From assembly GCA_963719465.1 (NCBI GenBank), contig OY970386.1, positions 248,001 to 312,000 of the forward strand: DNA of 64,000 nucleotides, read 5' to 3'. Position 1 is the stretch's first letter. Each line of letters starts with the position of its first letter. The DNA is from JALHUB01 sp963719465 (lineage in GTDB: Bacteria > Chloroflexota > Dehalococcoidia > DSTF01 > JALHUB01). Positions 1-7,385 of this stretch are shown here, piece after piece. The notes below the pieces were generated by a model that was not told where the DNA came from, did no database searches, and saw nothing but the letters and a program-made list of their open reading frames with translations. The position numbers and the translations under genes were made by a program.

Positions 1-1
1 A

Positions 2-298
2 AAGGAGCGGGCCCAGCAGCGTGAGCGGGCAAAGCTCTTCCTCTCCGTCCCCGAGCTTCGCGCCGCCTGGATGGATCAGCTCACTACCGGGCACCAGATG
101 ATCGCAGAACTGCTGGCGGAACGCGCAGGGCGCTCAACTGATGATTTTGCGGTGCGAAACCTTGCGGGCGCCGTGCTCGGCGTGTGCCTGCCGGCGATGC
201 TCCACGCCACCGAGGACCCGACCGGCAACGTCTTCCGGTCCATAGACCCCGCCCTCGCGCACCTCGAAGCGGGCCTGCCGCTCAGAGTCGATGCGTAG
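2..298 (+). CDS. TetR-family transcriptional regulator, C-terminal part
   Basis: Only the last ~98 codons are in the window; the frame is open from base 2 to the TAG at 296-298. The helical sequence, ending with 'ALAHLEAGL' before a short tail, resembles the MftR-type C-terminal ligand/dimerisation domain of TetR repressors, where a pattern like 'ERA..FLSVPELRAAW...' begins the domain. The DNA-binding helix-turn-helix would lie upstream of the window, so the family call rests on the C-terminal domain alone. The gene converges on citrate synthase, with 18 bases between the stop codons. Its target and ligand cannot be inferred. Confidence 0.6.
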   Translation, partial: KERAQQRERAKLFLSVPELRAAWMDQLTTGHQMIAELLAERAGRSTDDFAVRNLAGAVLGVCLPAMLHATEDPTGNVFRSIDPALAHLEAGLPLRVDA

Positions 299-316
299 GA
301 GCTAGCCCGACGTTCC

Positions 317-1462
317 TCAGCGAGCCGAGATCGGGGTGTAGGGACGCGAATCGTGCCCCTCGTAGATCTGCGTGGGACGGAAGATGCGGTTGTCGGAGAG
401 CTGCTCCGCCCAGTGCGCAACCCAGCCGGCGACCCGGGACACCGCGAACACAGGAGTGAACAGATCGACCGGAATTCCCATGAGATCGTAGACGATGCCC
501 GAGTAGAAATCGACGTTCGGCCAGATGCCTCGCTCGCCCAGGCGCTCAGCCGCCACCTTCTCCACTTCGACGGCGATGTCGTAGAGAGGCGTGCAGCCGA
601 ACTTGTCGAACAGCGGGACGCAAAGGCCCTTCAGGATGGTTGCGCGCGGGTCCATCGTCTTGTACTCGCGGTGCCCCATGCCGAAGATGACCTCTTTGTC
701 GGCAATCTTCTCCTCGATCGTCCGCCGCGCGTTCTCGACCGAGCCGATCTCCTGCAGCATCCGCAGCACCCGTTCGTTGGCACCGCCGTGCAGCGGTCCG
801 CTGAGGGAGGCGATTGCCGCGGCAACCGTGCTGTACGGGTCCGCCAGCGTCGAGCAGGCGACCATCGAAGTGAAAGTAGACGCGTTGACGGTATGCTCGA
901 TGTGCAGGATCAGGCAGACGTCAAATATCCGCTCGACGAGCGGATCCGGGAGCTCGCCGTTGATCATGTAGAGAAAGTTTGCTGAATGGCTGAGGTCGTC
1001 CAGCGGCGGAATCGGGTCTCGGCCTTGCCGCACGTTCTGGAAGGCAGCCAGGATCGTCGGAACCTGAGCGATCAGCCTGACTGTGGCCTGATGATTTATC
1101 TCGGGATCATCCGTGTTCCGCGGGTAGAAGAGGCCCATGGACGCCACGCCTGTCTGGAGCGCCGACATCGGATGGGCGGTCTTTGGGAAGAGTTTGATTA
1201 TGTCAAGAATTGTCGGCTCAACGGCGCGATGCTCCGCCAGTTCGCGCCGAAACGACTCGAGCTGGCTAGCGTTCGGCAACTCCCCCTTCAGAATCAGGTA
1301 GGCGGTCTCTTCATAGGTGCTGTGCGCGGCCAGGTCCTGAATTGCGTAGCCGCGCAGCTTGAGGATGCCGCGCTGCCCGTCAATGTCGCTTATCCTTGAC
1401 TTCGTGACGGGGATGCCCGCCAATCCAGGAACGTACTCGTGCTGTTCAATCCTTGTCGTCAT
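317..1462 (-). CDS. gltA: Citrate synthase
   Basis: Condenses acetyl-CoA with oxaloacetate to citrate, the entry step of the TCA cycle, in the cytoplasm. The 381-residue length is normal for bacterial citrate synthase. Family motifs are intact and in order: 'HIEHTVNAST' (first His region), 'GPLHGGANE', 'GMGHREYK' (catalytic His) and 'NVDFYSG' (catalytic Asp). It lies downstream of the GreA-like gene on the same strand, but the 144-base gap holds a TGTGA-N6-TCACA palindrome, so it probably has its own regulated promoter. sucC and sucD, other TCA genes, are 23 kb away. Confidence 0.97.
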   Translation of the reverse strand: MTTRIEQHEYVPGLAGIPVTKSRISDIDGQRGILKLRGYAIQDLAAHSTYEETAYLILKGELPNASQLESFRRELAEHRAVEPTILDIIKLFPKTAHPMSALQTGVASMGLFYPRNTDDPEINHQATVRLIAQVPTILAAFQNVRQGRDPIPPLDDLSHSANFLYMINGELPDPLVERIFDVCLILHIEHTVNASTFTSMVACSTLADPYSTVAAAIASLSGPLHGGANERVLRMLQEIGSVENARRTIEEKIADKEVIFGMGHREYKTMDPRATILKGLCVPLFDKFGCTPLYDIAVEVEKVAAERLGERGIWPNVDFYSGIVYDLMGIPVDLFTPVFAVSRVAGWVAHWAEQLSDNRIFRPTQIYEGHDSRPYTPISAR

Positions 1463-1541
1463 CGTCGTTCTTCCCCGAAGCGGATGCGAGACCGTTTGCC
1501 TTTGGACTGCTGCACCTTCTTGAAATCCCGTCCCGAATGAA

Positions 1542-1557
1542 TGTGAATAGTATCACA
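1542..1557. promoter_or_regulatory. CRP/FNR-type palindrome upstream of gltA
   Basis: The sequence reads TGTGA-ATAGTA-TCACA, a perfect inverted repeat with the spacing of CRP-family operators; the arms extend by one more pair (ATGTGA/TCACAT). It is centred about 87 bases upstream of the gltA ATG, between gltA and the GreA-like gene. No convincing -35/-10 pair could be placed relative to it, so activation versus repression is open. Confidence 0.5.
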
Positions 1558-1606
1558 TATCAGCCAAGAATGCGAGAGGGCGCGGCGAACCAGCGCTCTC
1601 TCCCGC

Positions 1607-2368
1607 CTATTCCTCGATCTTCTCGATGCGAAAATGGAGCGATCCGGCCGGCGCTGCCACCTCCACCTCCTCGCCCTCCCTGCGCGAAAGCAGCGCCCGT
1701 CCCATAGGCGAGTCGAACGATATCTTCCCCTCGCTCGCGTTGACTTCGCGGGGACTGACGAGGGTATAGCGAAGAGCTGACCCTGACTTGAGGTTGCGAA
1801 GGTGCACGGTGGCGCCGATCGCCACCTCGGACCGCGGCTCGACCGACTTCTCGACAAGCACGGCGTTGTGAAGGGCCGCCTCCACGTCGCGAATGCGCGA
1901 TTCGAGATGCCCCTGCTGGTCACGGAGCGCATCGAGCGGCGCGTTCTCACGAAAGTCCTTGTCGGACATCGCTCGCTGCAACTCGGCCGCCAGCGTCGGC
2001 CGGCGGGAGCGGAGCTCCTCCAGTTCCGATTCCAGCGCGGCGATGCCTTCGCGCGTCAGGGTCTCGGGCGCCCGCTCAACGCGCCGCCGCGGTCCGACGG
2101 GAGTCTTCGTCTGCTTGGGCGGCCGGATCTGTACCGCCAGATTCGCGGACGTGAATCCTTTCTTCTTTGCAAAGGTAAGGAACGACCGCACCGGCTCCAG
2201 CTTGCGAGCCGCGTCAGCCAGGGTCAGGCCAAGGCTGTCAGGATACTTCGACACCTCGTGGCTGTTGAGCTCGGACAGTCGACGCTCGGTGCCGTACCAG
2301 CGAACGAATCGATGGACCTCCGCCTGAACGTCCTTTCGCTCCTCCGCTTGCAGTCCGGCGAGAAACAT
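1607..2368 (-). CDS. GreA/GreB-like protein with N-terminal integrase-like (SAM-like) domain
   Basis: Two-part protein of 253 residues. Residues ~1-75 ('VHRFVRWYGTERRLSELNS', 'VRSFLTFAKKKG') resemble the N-terminal core-binding domain of tyrosine recombinases. Residues ~100-253 follow the GreA plan: an N-terminal coiled coil ('LTREGIAALESELEELRSRRP', then 'RDQQGHLESRIRDVEAAL') and the C-terminal FKBP-like domain ('SEGKISFDSPMGRALL'). GreA rescues backtracked RNA polymerase by stimulating transcript cleavage. The coiled-coil tip reads 'DKDFRENAPLDALR', retaining acidic residues. A second, ordinary greA is at 17308. The frame is open upstream of this ATG to about 2437; an ATC at 2405-2407 follows a GGGGG run, so the true start may be earlier and non-canonical. 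Confidence 0.8.
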   Translation of the reverse strand: MFLAGLQAEERKDVQAEVHRFVRWYGTERRLSELNSHEVSKYPDSLGLTLADAARKLEPVRSFLTFAKKKGFTSANLAVQIRPPKQTKTPVGPRRRVERAPETLTREGIAALESELEELRSRRPTLAAELQRAMSDKDFRENAPLDALRDQQGHLESRIRDVEAALHNAVLVEKSVEPRSEVAIGATVHLRNLKSGSALRYTLVSPREVNASEGKISFDSPMGRALLSRREGEEVEVAAPAGSLHFRIEKIEE

Positions 2369-2485
2369 CTCCGCTGCTTGTCGTAGGGTGGGCGTTTCTT
2401 CCGAGATTGTTTGGACCCCCTTTGCTTTTCGATTTTAGGCAGCTTCAGACAGGGTGTCAAACCGACGCAGCCTCGACGAGACGGA

Positions 2486-2494
2486 TGCTATAAT
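2486..2494 (+). promoter_or_regulatory. Extended -10 promoter for rsmG
   Basis: TGCTATAAT is a perfect extended -10 (TGn plus TATAAT), 29 bases before the rsmG ATG. No good -35 is visible at 16-18 bases. It lies between the divergent GreA-like gene and rsmG. Confidence 0.5.
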
Positions 2495-2523
2495 CGGCCG
2501 AACGTTCTGGACGAGGATGCGAC

Positions 2524-3252
2524 ATGTCGGAGACGCTGCGGCAGGGCGCCCGCGCACTCGGCTTCGAGCTCAGCGGCCAACAGCTCGCCGCATTCAGTCG
2601 CTACGCCAACGTCCTGGTTTCGTCGGCGAAGAGCGCCGGCGTCACGGCCCTGCGAACCAGGGAGCGCATCGAGCAGCGTCACTTCCTCGAATCACTGGCG
2701 CTTGCCCGCGCCCTTCTCGACCAAGCCGTTCTTGATGAAACAACGCCCCTGAAGGTGATCGACGTGGGCACCGGCGCGGGAATCCCCGGCCTGCCGCTGC
2801 GGATACTGCTTCCCAAGGCTCGGCTAACCCTCCTCGACGCACGACAGCGCACGACCGCTTTTCTCGCGGATTTGCTCGACAGCCTGGTCATAGCCAACGT
2901 CCAGATCATGACGGCCCGGGCTGAGGACGCCGGACGTGATCCGTCATATCGTGAGCAGTTCGACCTCGCGCTTGCTCGAGCCGTCGCGCCGCTGCCGGTA
3001 TTGCTGGAGCTGACGCTGCCCTTGTTGCGCGTGGGCGGTCGGCTCGCGGCCCCCAAGGGGAGCAGCGCTCTTCGGGAAATTGGGGCGTCTGGACACGCGT
3101 TAGATGAGTTGGGCGGCGCCGTTACGTCGAGCGACCGACTGAAGATTCCGGGCAGCGTGACTCTACAACGACTGGTCGTTGTAGAAAAGCGCTCCGCCAC
3201 GCCTTCGCGCTATCCCCGCCGCGCCGGCATTCCGAGCAAGAGGCCCCTTTGA
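2524..3252 (+). CDS. rsmG: 16S rRNA (guanine527-N7)-methyltransferase RsmG
   Basis: S-adenosylmethionine-dependent methyltransferase that makes m7G527 in 16S rRNA. The Rossmann motif 'VIDVGTGAGIPGLPL' (residues ~79-93) binds SAM; 'FDLALARAVAPLPVLLEL' and the C-terminal 'YPRRAGIPSKRPL' are typical RsmG signatures. At 242 residues it is of normal length. AGGA precedes the ATG and an extended -10 lies 29 bases upstream. It is not beside the mnmG/parAB genes that often accompany it. Loss of this enzyme gives low-level streptomycin resistance in other bacteria. Confidence 0.95.
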   Translation: MSETLRQGARALGFELSGQQLAAFSRYANVLVSSAKSAGVTALRTRERIEQRHFLESLALARALLDQAVLDETTPLKVIDVGTGAGIPGLPLRILLPKARLTLLDARQRTTAFLADLLDSLVIANVQIMTARAEDAGRDPSYREQFDLALARAVAPLPVLLELTLPLLRVGGRLAAPKGSSALREIGASGHALDELGGAVTSSDRLKIPGSVTLQRLVVVEKRSATPSRYPRRAGIPSKRPL

Positions 3253-3275
3253 CAAAGTATTGTGATTGTGATAAT
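3249..3275 (+). promoter_or_regulatory. Sigma70-like promoter upstream of the Yip1-type gene
   Basis: A perfect TTGACA at 3249-3254, overlapping the rsmG stop, is followed 15 bases later by GATAAT (3270-3275), or 16 bases later by ATAATA. It is in an AT-rich island in the 175-base gap before the gene at 3428. Spacing is slightly short. Confidence 0.5.
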
Positions 3276-3427
3276 ACACATTAAGGTTTTTGAGTTGCCC
3301 AGACGGCATGGGGTCCTTGCTGGAGGGAGGTCGCCAGCGAAAGGAGGCGAGGCGCGCACCTGAGGACAAGTGGACTGACAAGATGCGTCGCCTATGTGCG
3401 ACAAACGCAAGGGAATAGGAGCGCAAA

Positions 3428-4084
3428 ATGAACGTAAATGTCACACAAGCTGACATGCAAGGCATGTTCAATCGCCTAATGCGGCTGGCTCGCCTCGACA
3501 CCACCGTATTCGACGAGGTGCGCCTGGATCCGGGAGCGACCGTGCCGGCTGTCATCGTCGTCGTCGTCGCTACCCTGCTGGCCGGCGTGGGTGGGTGGCT
3601 CTGGTGGACGATGACTCAGAGCTACGGCGACGGGGGCAAGGTGTTCATCCAATCCCTGATCCTGGGAAGTGTCTTCTCGATCGCGTTGTGGGTCGCTTGG
3701 CTGCTCATCGTCTACGTGCTGCTAACGCAGGTGTTCCGCGCTCAGGCCGACATTCAGCAGCTCGTACGCGTGATGGGTCTTGCCGCCGCCCCGCTGGCCC
3801 TGTCGGTGCTGATGTTCATTCCTGTGCTTGACTTCGGCATCGGCCTGGCGTCGCTCGCGCTGTTCTTCGGCCTGACGACGATTGCGGTTCGCTCGGCGAC
3901 CAACGCGTCAGAAGGCGTCGTGCTGGTCTGCAACTTCGCCGGGTTCGCGGTCTGGGCGATCGTGCTCGGGCTATTGGTGACGAGCAGCAACTACTTTGCG
4001 CCCGGGTTCTTCTTGATGGACGCCGCGAACGAGGCACTGAAGTCGATAGCGAACTTCAAGTTCAACTTCAACATCGGCTCGTAA
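3428..4084 (+). CDS. Yip1-domain integral membrane protein
   Basis: Polytopic membrane protein of 218 residues with an amphipathic N-terminal ~40 residues and about five hydrophobic segments (~38-62, 75-100, 113-133, 135-155, 165-185). The pattern, including 'QVFRAQADIQQLVRVMGLAAAPLAL', is that of the YIP1 family, whose bacterial members have no firmly established role. The start has a good AGGAG 6 bases upstream. It ends in 'NFKFNFNIGS', a polar tail. It converges on the CoA-transferase with a 34-base gap. Confidence 0.75.
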   Translation: MNVNVTQADMQGMFNRLMRLARLDTTVFDEVRLDPGATVPAVIVVVVATLLAGVGGWLWWTMTQSYGDGGKVFIQSLILGSVFSIALWVAWLLIVYVLLTQVFRAQADIQQLVRVMGLAAAPLALSVLMFIPVLDFGIGLASLALFFGLTTIAVRSATNASEGVVLVCNFAGFAVWAIVLGLLVTSSNYFAPGFFLMDAANEALKSIANFKFNFNIGS

Positions 4085-4118
4085 GCCGAGAGCGGGGCAA
4101 AAGCGGCAGGCGAGCGCC

Positions 4119-5312
4119 TTAGCCAGCAGCGCCCGCCCGCCTGAGTGAGGCGATTTCGTCTGGCGCGAGCCCGGCTTGGGACAACACTTCGTCGGTGTGC
4201 TGGCCGGGACAAGGCGCTGTCGTGCGCACGTGGCCGGGCGTCTCCGCGAGCTTCGTCGCGATCCCTACCTGAGGCACCTTCCCGAGCGTCGGGTGTTCTA
4301 CCTCGATGACCATGCCGCGCTGCTGGTTGTGCCGGTCGGCGACGGCTTCGGCCAGCGATTGGACGGGCATGACGCAGGCCTCGGTGTCCTTCAGCACGTC
4401 CAGCCACTCGTCGCGGGTCTTCGTGAGGAAGCGCTCGCGGAGGCGGTGGAAGGTCTCTTCGTGGTGGGCAGCGTCGTACTGGAACGGCGCCAGGTCGTCG
4501 CAGCCGAGGACATGACACAAGTTGGCGAAGAAGTGGGCTTCCAGACAGCCGACGGCCAGCCAGCCGCCGTCCCTGGTCTGGTAGACGTTGTAGTATGGCA
4601 CCCCGCCGTTCAGCATGCCCTCGCCGCGATGCTCCTCCTTGCCGCCGCTGGCGAAGTACTGGGAGAGCGCGGCGGCCAACAGGTACATGACGCCGTCGGA
4701 CATGGCGATGTCGATGCGCTGGCCGCGGCCGGTCTTCTCCCGGGCCAGGAGGGCGGCGAGGATGGCGTAGGCGGCGTGCAGGCCGCCGGCGGCGTAGTCG
4801 GCGACGAGGTTGAGGGGGATCGCCGGCGGTCCGCCCGGCTGGCCAATCAGGTCGAGCGCACCGGAGACGGCGAGGTAGTCGATGTCATGGCCGGCAAGCG
4901 AGGCGTAGGGGCCGTCCTGGCCGTAGCCGGTGAGGGAGCAGTAGACGAGACGCGGATTCAGGGCGGCCAGGGCGTCGTAGTCGACGCCCAGGCGGTTGAC
5001 GACGCCCGGGCGGAAGCCTTCGAGGAGGACGTCGGCGGTGGCGACGAGCCGGTAGAAGGCCTGTCGAGCGGCGTCCCGGCGGAGGTCGAGGATGATGCTG
5101 CGCTTGTTGCGGCCGAGGGCATTGTAGGCGGCGCCGCGCTCGAGGGCGTCGGGAGCGATGACCTGCTCGACGCGAAGGGGGGAGCGCATGGTGGCGGGCG
5201 GCGCTTCGATGACGATGACGTCGGCGCCCAGGTCGCCGAGGAGCATGGTGCAGAAGGGGCCAGGCGCGAGTCGGGAGAGGTCGAGGACGCGGATTCCTTC
5301 GAGCGGCATCAT
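4119..5312 (-). CDS. CaiB/BaiF family (class III) CoA-transferase
   Basis: Family III CoA-transferases move CoA between acyl groups through an aspartyl-CoA thioester. The N-terminus 'MPLEGIRVLDLSRLAPGPFCTMLLGDLGADVIVIE' and 'RNKRSIILDLR', 'LLEGFRPGVVNRLG', 'TGYGQDGPYASLAGHDIDY' are diagnostic; the Asp in 'AGHDIDY' fits the nucleophile. The start is taken at 5312 (ATGATG) because GGAGG lies 9 bases upstream, rather than an ATG at 5369. About 397 residues, full length. Substrate unknown; an alpha-methylacyl-CoA racemase-like function is also possible, since both activities share this fold. Confidence 0.9.
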   Translation of the reverse strand: MMPLEGIRVLDLSRLAPGPFCTMLLGDLGADVIVIEAPPATMRSPLRVEQVIAPDALERGAAYNALGRNKRSIILDLRRDAARQAFYRLVATADVLLEGFRPGVVNRLGVDYDALAALNPRLVYCSLTGYGQDGPYASLAGHDIDYLAVSGALDLIGQPGGPPAIPLNLVADYAAGGLHAAYAILAALLAREKTGRGQRIDIAMSDGVMYLLAAALSQYFASGGKEEHRGEGMLNGGVPYYNVYQTRDGGWLAVGCLEAHFFANLCHVLGCDDLAPFQYDAAHHEETFHRLRERFLTKTRDEWLDVLKDTEACVMPVQSLAEAVADRHNQQRGMVIEVEHPTLGKVPQVGIATKLAETPGHVRTTAPCPGQHTDEVLSQAGLAPDEIASLRRAGAAG

Positions 5313-5420
5313 GACGGCGGGCCTCCGGGCTTCAGGTTCGGGCTGAGGCGATGATGGGGCAGGTGGCAATCGGTGTCAAGGCGGGCGGTTTGATTGACCA
5401 ATTGAATTCAACTGTTTTTT

Positions 5421-5723
5421 TCATGCGTCTTCAGATTCGGGTTGCGCGCACTCAGATTCGAGATATTGCTCCAATTTGCGTCGAATGGCGGTCGAAAAGC
5501 GGGCATTATACATGAGTTTGGCGCTGACGATCATGAGGGCCTGAAAGCGGAGGCGCTCGCGGCGCTTGTGTCGCATGATGGCGGTCAGGACGGGCCGAAG
5601 CTCATCGCTGCCGGCCAAGGCGTCGATGGCGGTCTGGAACTGTCGGGAGTAGCGGCCGGTCTTCAGGGCATTAAGGTTGCCCTTGGGAGCGCCGGCGCCG
5701 GGTCTTCTTCCTCCACGTGGCAT
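5421..5723 (-). CDS. Small basic protein with terminase-small-subunit-like N-terminal motif
   Basis: 100 residues. The first 25 ('GGRRPGAGAPKGNLNALKTG') match a motif seen at the start of many phage terminase small subunits and small DNA-binding proteins. The rest is a helical basic segment ('RHKRRERLRFQ') and an acidic tail. No phage genes are nearby, so a terminase function is not supported. I cannot assign a function. It borders the 626-base gene-free stretch, where repeat-like hairpins lie, so it may be a relic of a mobile element. Confidence 0.5.
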   Translation of the reverse strand: MPRGGRRPGAGAPKGNLNALKTGRYSRQFQTAIDALAGSDELRPVLTAIMRHKRRERLRFQALMIVSAKLMYNARFSTAIRRKLEQYLESECAQPESEDA

Positions 5724-5837
5724 GGCGAAGCAATCGTATCAGGGCGCGGGCGGCGCGGCTACGCGGAAATGGCACTGCGGGCCTATCGACGGACTTGGGG
5801 GCCGCGGATCGCGGCCGGTGGATGTGGGTTTACGGAT

Positions 5838-5880
5838 CTGAGGGATGAATCCCTCTGCACTTCCTCTTTTGCGGTTGCTC
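5838..5880 (+). repeat. Possible divergent copy of the TGAA-loop repeat
   Basis: The core at 5840-5855 folds as GAGGGA-TGAA-TCCCTC. The copies near sucD and the tRNA-Ser scar read GAGGGT-TGAA-ACCCTC, so the innermost pair has changed from T-A to A-T with the loop kept. Similar flanking (TCTGAGGG before; CTTCC after) supports membership, but the rest of the element is too diverged to delimit. Confidence 0.45.
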
Positions 5881-6018
5881 TCAAAGATTAGGATATGTGT
5901 TCGAAAGGAGGTTGCCAAGGGGTTGGTGACACGTGGAAGCGGCGACCCGCCTGGCTGCCGCATGCGCAAGTGAACGCTTTCTTCCCGCCCGCCCACCCAG
6001 GTAAGCTGAACAAGAATC

Positions 6019-6039
6019 TCAAAGGGGACACCCCTTTGA
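6019..6039 (+). repeat. Perfect 9-bp hairpin
   Basis: TCAAAGGGG-ACA-CCCCTTTGA folds with a 9-bp perfect stem and three-base loop. No U-tract follows, so it is not a standard intrinsic terminator. Confidence 0.5.
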
Positions 6040-6161
6040 AACCCTGCCAGCGGGGCTCTGCCCCTCTGGACTCCCACCGCGTTGGCATGGAGTCTCAAAA
6101 CGGACGTCCTGCCTAACGGCAGGCAGGCGCTTTGAGTCCCTCCTCCGGGGCGGTTCTTCGC

Positions 6162-6188
6162 CTCCAAAGGGGCTTCGCCCCTCTGGAG
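6162..6188 (+). repeat. Long interrupted hairpin (GGGGC-TTC-GCCCC type)
   Basis: CTCCA...AGGGGC-TTC-GCCCCT...TGGAG gives 6 bp, a 1x1 mismatch and 5 bp more. A related GGGGC-TCT-GCCCC stem lies 110 bases upstream. These look like members of a GC-rich intergenic repeat family. Confidence 0.45.
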
Positions 6189-6306
6189 TCTCCCCATAAG
6201 TTTCAAGCCAGCCGGGTGGGAGCGGCCGAGCGAAGCGAGGCAACCCCGCGGGCAGATAGACGATGATACATCGTCGGACTTGAAATGCGTCGAGCACGCT
6301 GCTAGC

Positions 6307-6335
6307 TTGCGGGGCGGGCGGTTCTTCGCTAAACT
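6307..6335 (+). promoter_or_regulatory. Candidate promoter for tRNA-Ala
   Basis: TTGCGG (6307-6312), 17-base spacer, TAAACT (6330-6335), placing initiation about 7 bases before the mature tRNA 5' end. The -35 match is partial. Confidence 0.4.
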
Positions 6336-6349
6336 GGACGTTCGGGAAT

Positions 6350-6425
6350 GGGGCTGTAGCTCAATCGGGAGAGCGACTGCCTGGCAGGCAGTAGGTAGGG
6401 GGTTCGAATCCCCCCAGCTCCACCA
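6350..6425 (+). tRNA. tRNA-Ala(GGC), CCA encoded
   Basis: A 76-base cloverleaf: acceptor GGGGCTG pairs with CAGCTCC (one G-U), the anticodon stem ACTGC/GCAGT closes loop CTGGCAG with anticodon GGC (reads GCC, Ala), and the T arm is GGGGG-TTCGAAT-CCCCC. Discriminator A73 is followed by an encoded CCA. A T-box-like segment begins 17 bases downstream. Confidence 0.95.
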
Positions 6426-6442
6426 ATTCCCCCTAAGCGCGC

Positions 6443-6515
6443 ATCCTTCCCACGAAGGATCGGGAAGCGGTGGTACCGCAAAGCAGCCCTCCGTTCCTGT
6501 GGGCGGGGGGCTTTC
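6443..6515 (+). promoter_or_regulatory. T-box-like antiterminator/terminator module (3' half only)
   Basis: In order: a hairpin ATCCTT/AAGGAT (6443-6460), the T-box core GCGGTGGTACCGC (6467-6479) matching the conserved GGTGGNACCGCG segment, and a terminator stem AGCCCTCCG/CGGGGGGCT (6485-6512) followed by TTT. The TGGT that would pair with the tRNA acceptor end is complementary to ACCA, the end of tRNA-Ala. Stem I with its specifier codon is absent: the upstream position is taken by the tRNA-Ala gene. The downstream gene at 6555 is not a recognisable amino-acid or aminoacylation gene. Intact T-box control is therefore doubtful; a remnant or rearranged leader is the likelier reading. Confidence 0.55.
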
Positions 6516-6554
6516 GATTGTCGATGACGCTGGAGGCGTCAGGAGGGGAAGAAG

Positions 6555-7370
6555 ATGGTCATGGACGACGAGAGGGAACTCAGAGCCGGAGCTATCGCAC
6601 TTTATGAGGAGGTTCCGCTCATAAACACCATGGTTAGCGTGGTTGCGCAAGCGTTTGCGTTTGGAGGCGCGACGCTCCACACGTTCAATTCTGGAGCCGC
6701 ACAGGTTCCACAGGCATCCAGTTTGCTTGACGAGAGCCTGCTCAAGAAGGTGGTTGTGGGGTGGTCCGTCTACGGTCATGCCCAAGTGCCTCTCTCCGTC
6801 CGAGCAGACGGAGCGGTAGCGGCAACTGAGGATCAAGACGCGGCCGAGCCTGTCGTGCTTCAGACTCGCGAGCCCCGAGGGCCAGGGACGGACGGGCTAC
6901 CACTCCTGTGGACAATCTCGATCAATGCACAGACAGTTCTGGATCATAGCCTATGGATTGCCACGCCAGAGATTGTAGAGCCGTTGATCAATTTCATGGG
7001 GCTCGAACCGTGGATGGTTCGTCCGGATCAACTGGCTATCGCCAACGTTGACGCCCTTTCGGTCGTGCTATCGTTCTTCGAAACCCAAGTCGAAGATCTC
7101 AGGCGGCAGTTCAAGTTTGAACTCCTTCGAGAGTGTGAGGAGTTGATTGCCCGCCAGAGCGTTTCGGTTGGAGTGGATCTCGAGTGGGGACAGGACATAT
7201 CTGTGAAAGATTCGGCCTTGGGCCACGGGCCGACAGTCAAAGTCTTCGCTTCATGTGGCATTCCCTTGACAGGGTATGCGAGAACTAAACTGGAGCACGC
7301 GAGGCGCCTGGCGGATAGCGGCTTGATGCCTAGAAGCGTGGCTGCCGAAGCCGAAAGATGGTTCTCGTAG
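6555..7370 (+). CDS. Conserved-looking protein of unknown function
   Basis: 271 residues, soluble, no signal peptide or membrane segment, and no family I recognise. The N-terminus is hydrophobic-helical ('VPLINTMVSVVAQAFAFGGATLHTF'), the middle has a long helix with coiled-coil character ('VEDLRRQFKFELLRECEELIARQ'), and the C-terminus ends in a helix ('TKLEHARRLADSGLMPRSVAAEAERWFS'). AGGAGG lies 8 bases before the ATG, supporting the start. It follows tRNA-Ala and the T-box-like module and ends 15 bases before the mgtC-like gene, so it may be co-transcribed with mgtC and leuS. Codon use is less GC-biased than leuS, which hints at a different history. Confidence 0.7.
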   Translation: MVMDDERELRAGAIALYEEVPLINTMVSVVAQAFAFGGATLHTFNSGAAQVPQASSLLDESLLKKVVVGWSVYGHAQVPLSVRADGAVAATEDQDAAEPVVLQTREPRGPGTDGLPLLWTISINAQTVLDHSLWIATPEIVEPLINFMGLEPWMVRPDQLAIANVDALSVVLSFFETQVEDLRRQFKFELLRECEELIARQSVSVGVDLEWGQDISVKDSALGHGPTVKVFASCGIPLTGYARTKLEHARRLADSGLMPRSVAAEAERWFS

Positions 7371-7385
7371 GGGATTGTAGGTGAC

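Larger units (their letters stand above)
5724..6349. other. Gene-free stretch with hairpins and repeat-like sequence
   Basis: No credible gene is present. Long frames here run through the tRNA-Ala on the opposite strand and have arginine/proline-rich composition. It holds a hairpin resembling the dispersed repeat (5840-5855), a 9-bp stem at 6019-6039, a short GGGGC/GCCCC stem at 6052-6064, and a long interrupted stem at 6162-6188. The motif GCCCCTCTGGA-TC is repeated (6060 and 6177 regions). The last ~50 bases hold the tRNA-Ala promoter. Confidence 0.6.

Noticed and set aside
6280..6624. 114-codon plus-strand frame over tRNA-Ala
   Set aside because: Contains the whole tRNA; no ribosome-binding site; the real gene starts at 6555.
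5739..6836. 365-codon minus-strand frame
   Set aside because: Runs through tRNA-Ala and the T-box-like region; composition not protein-like.
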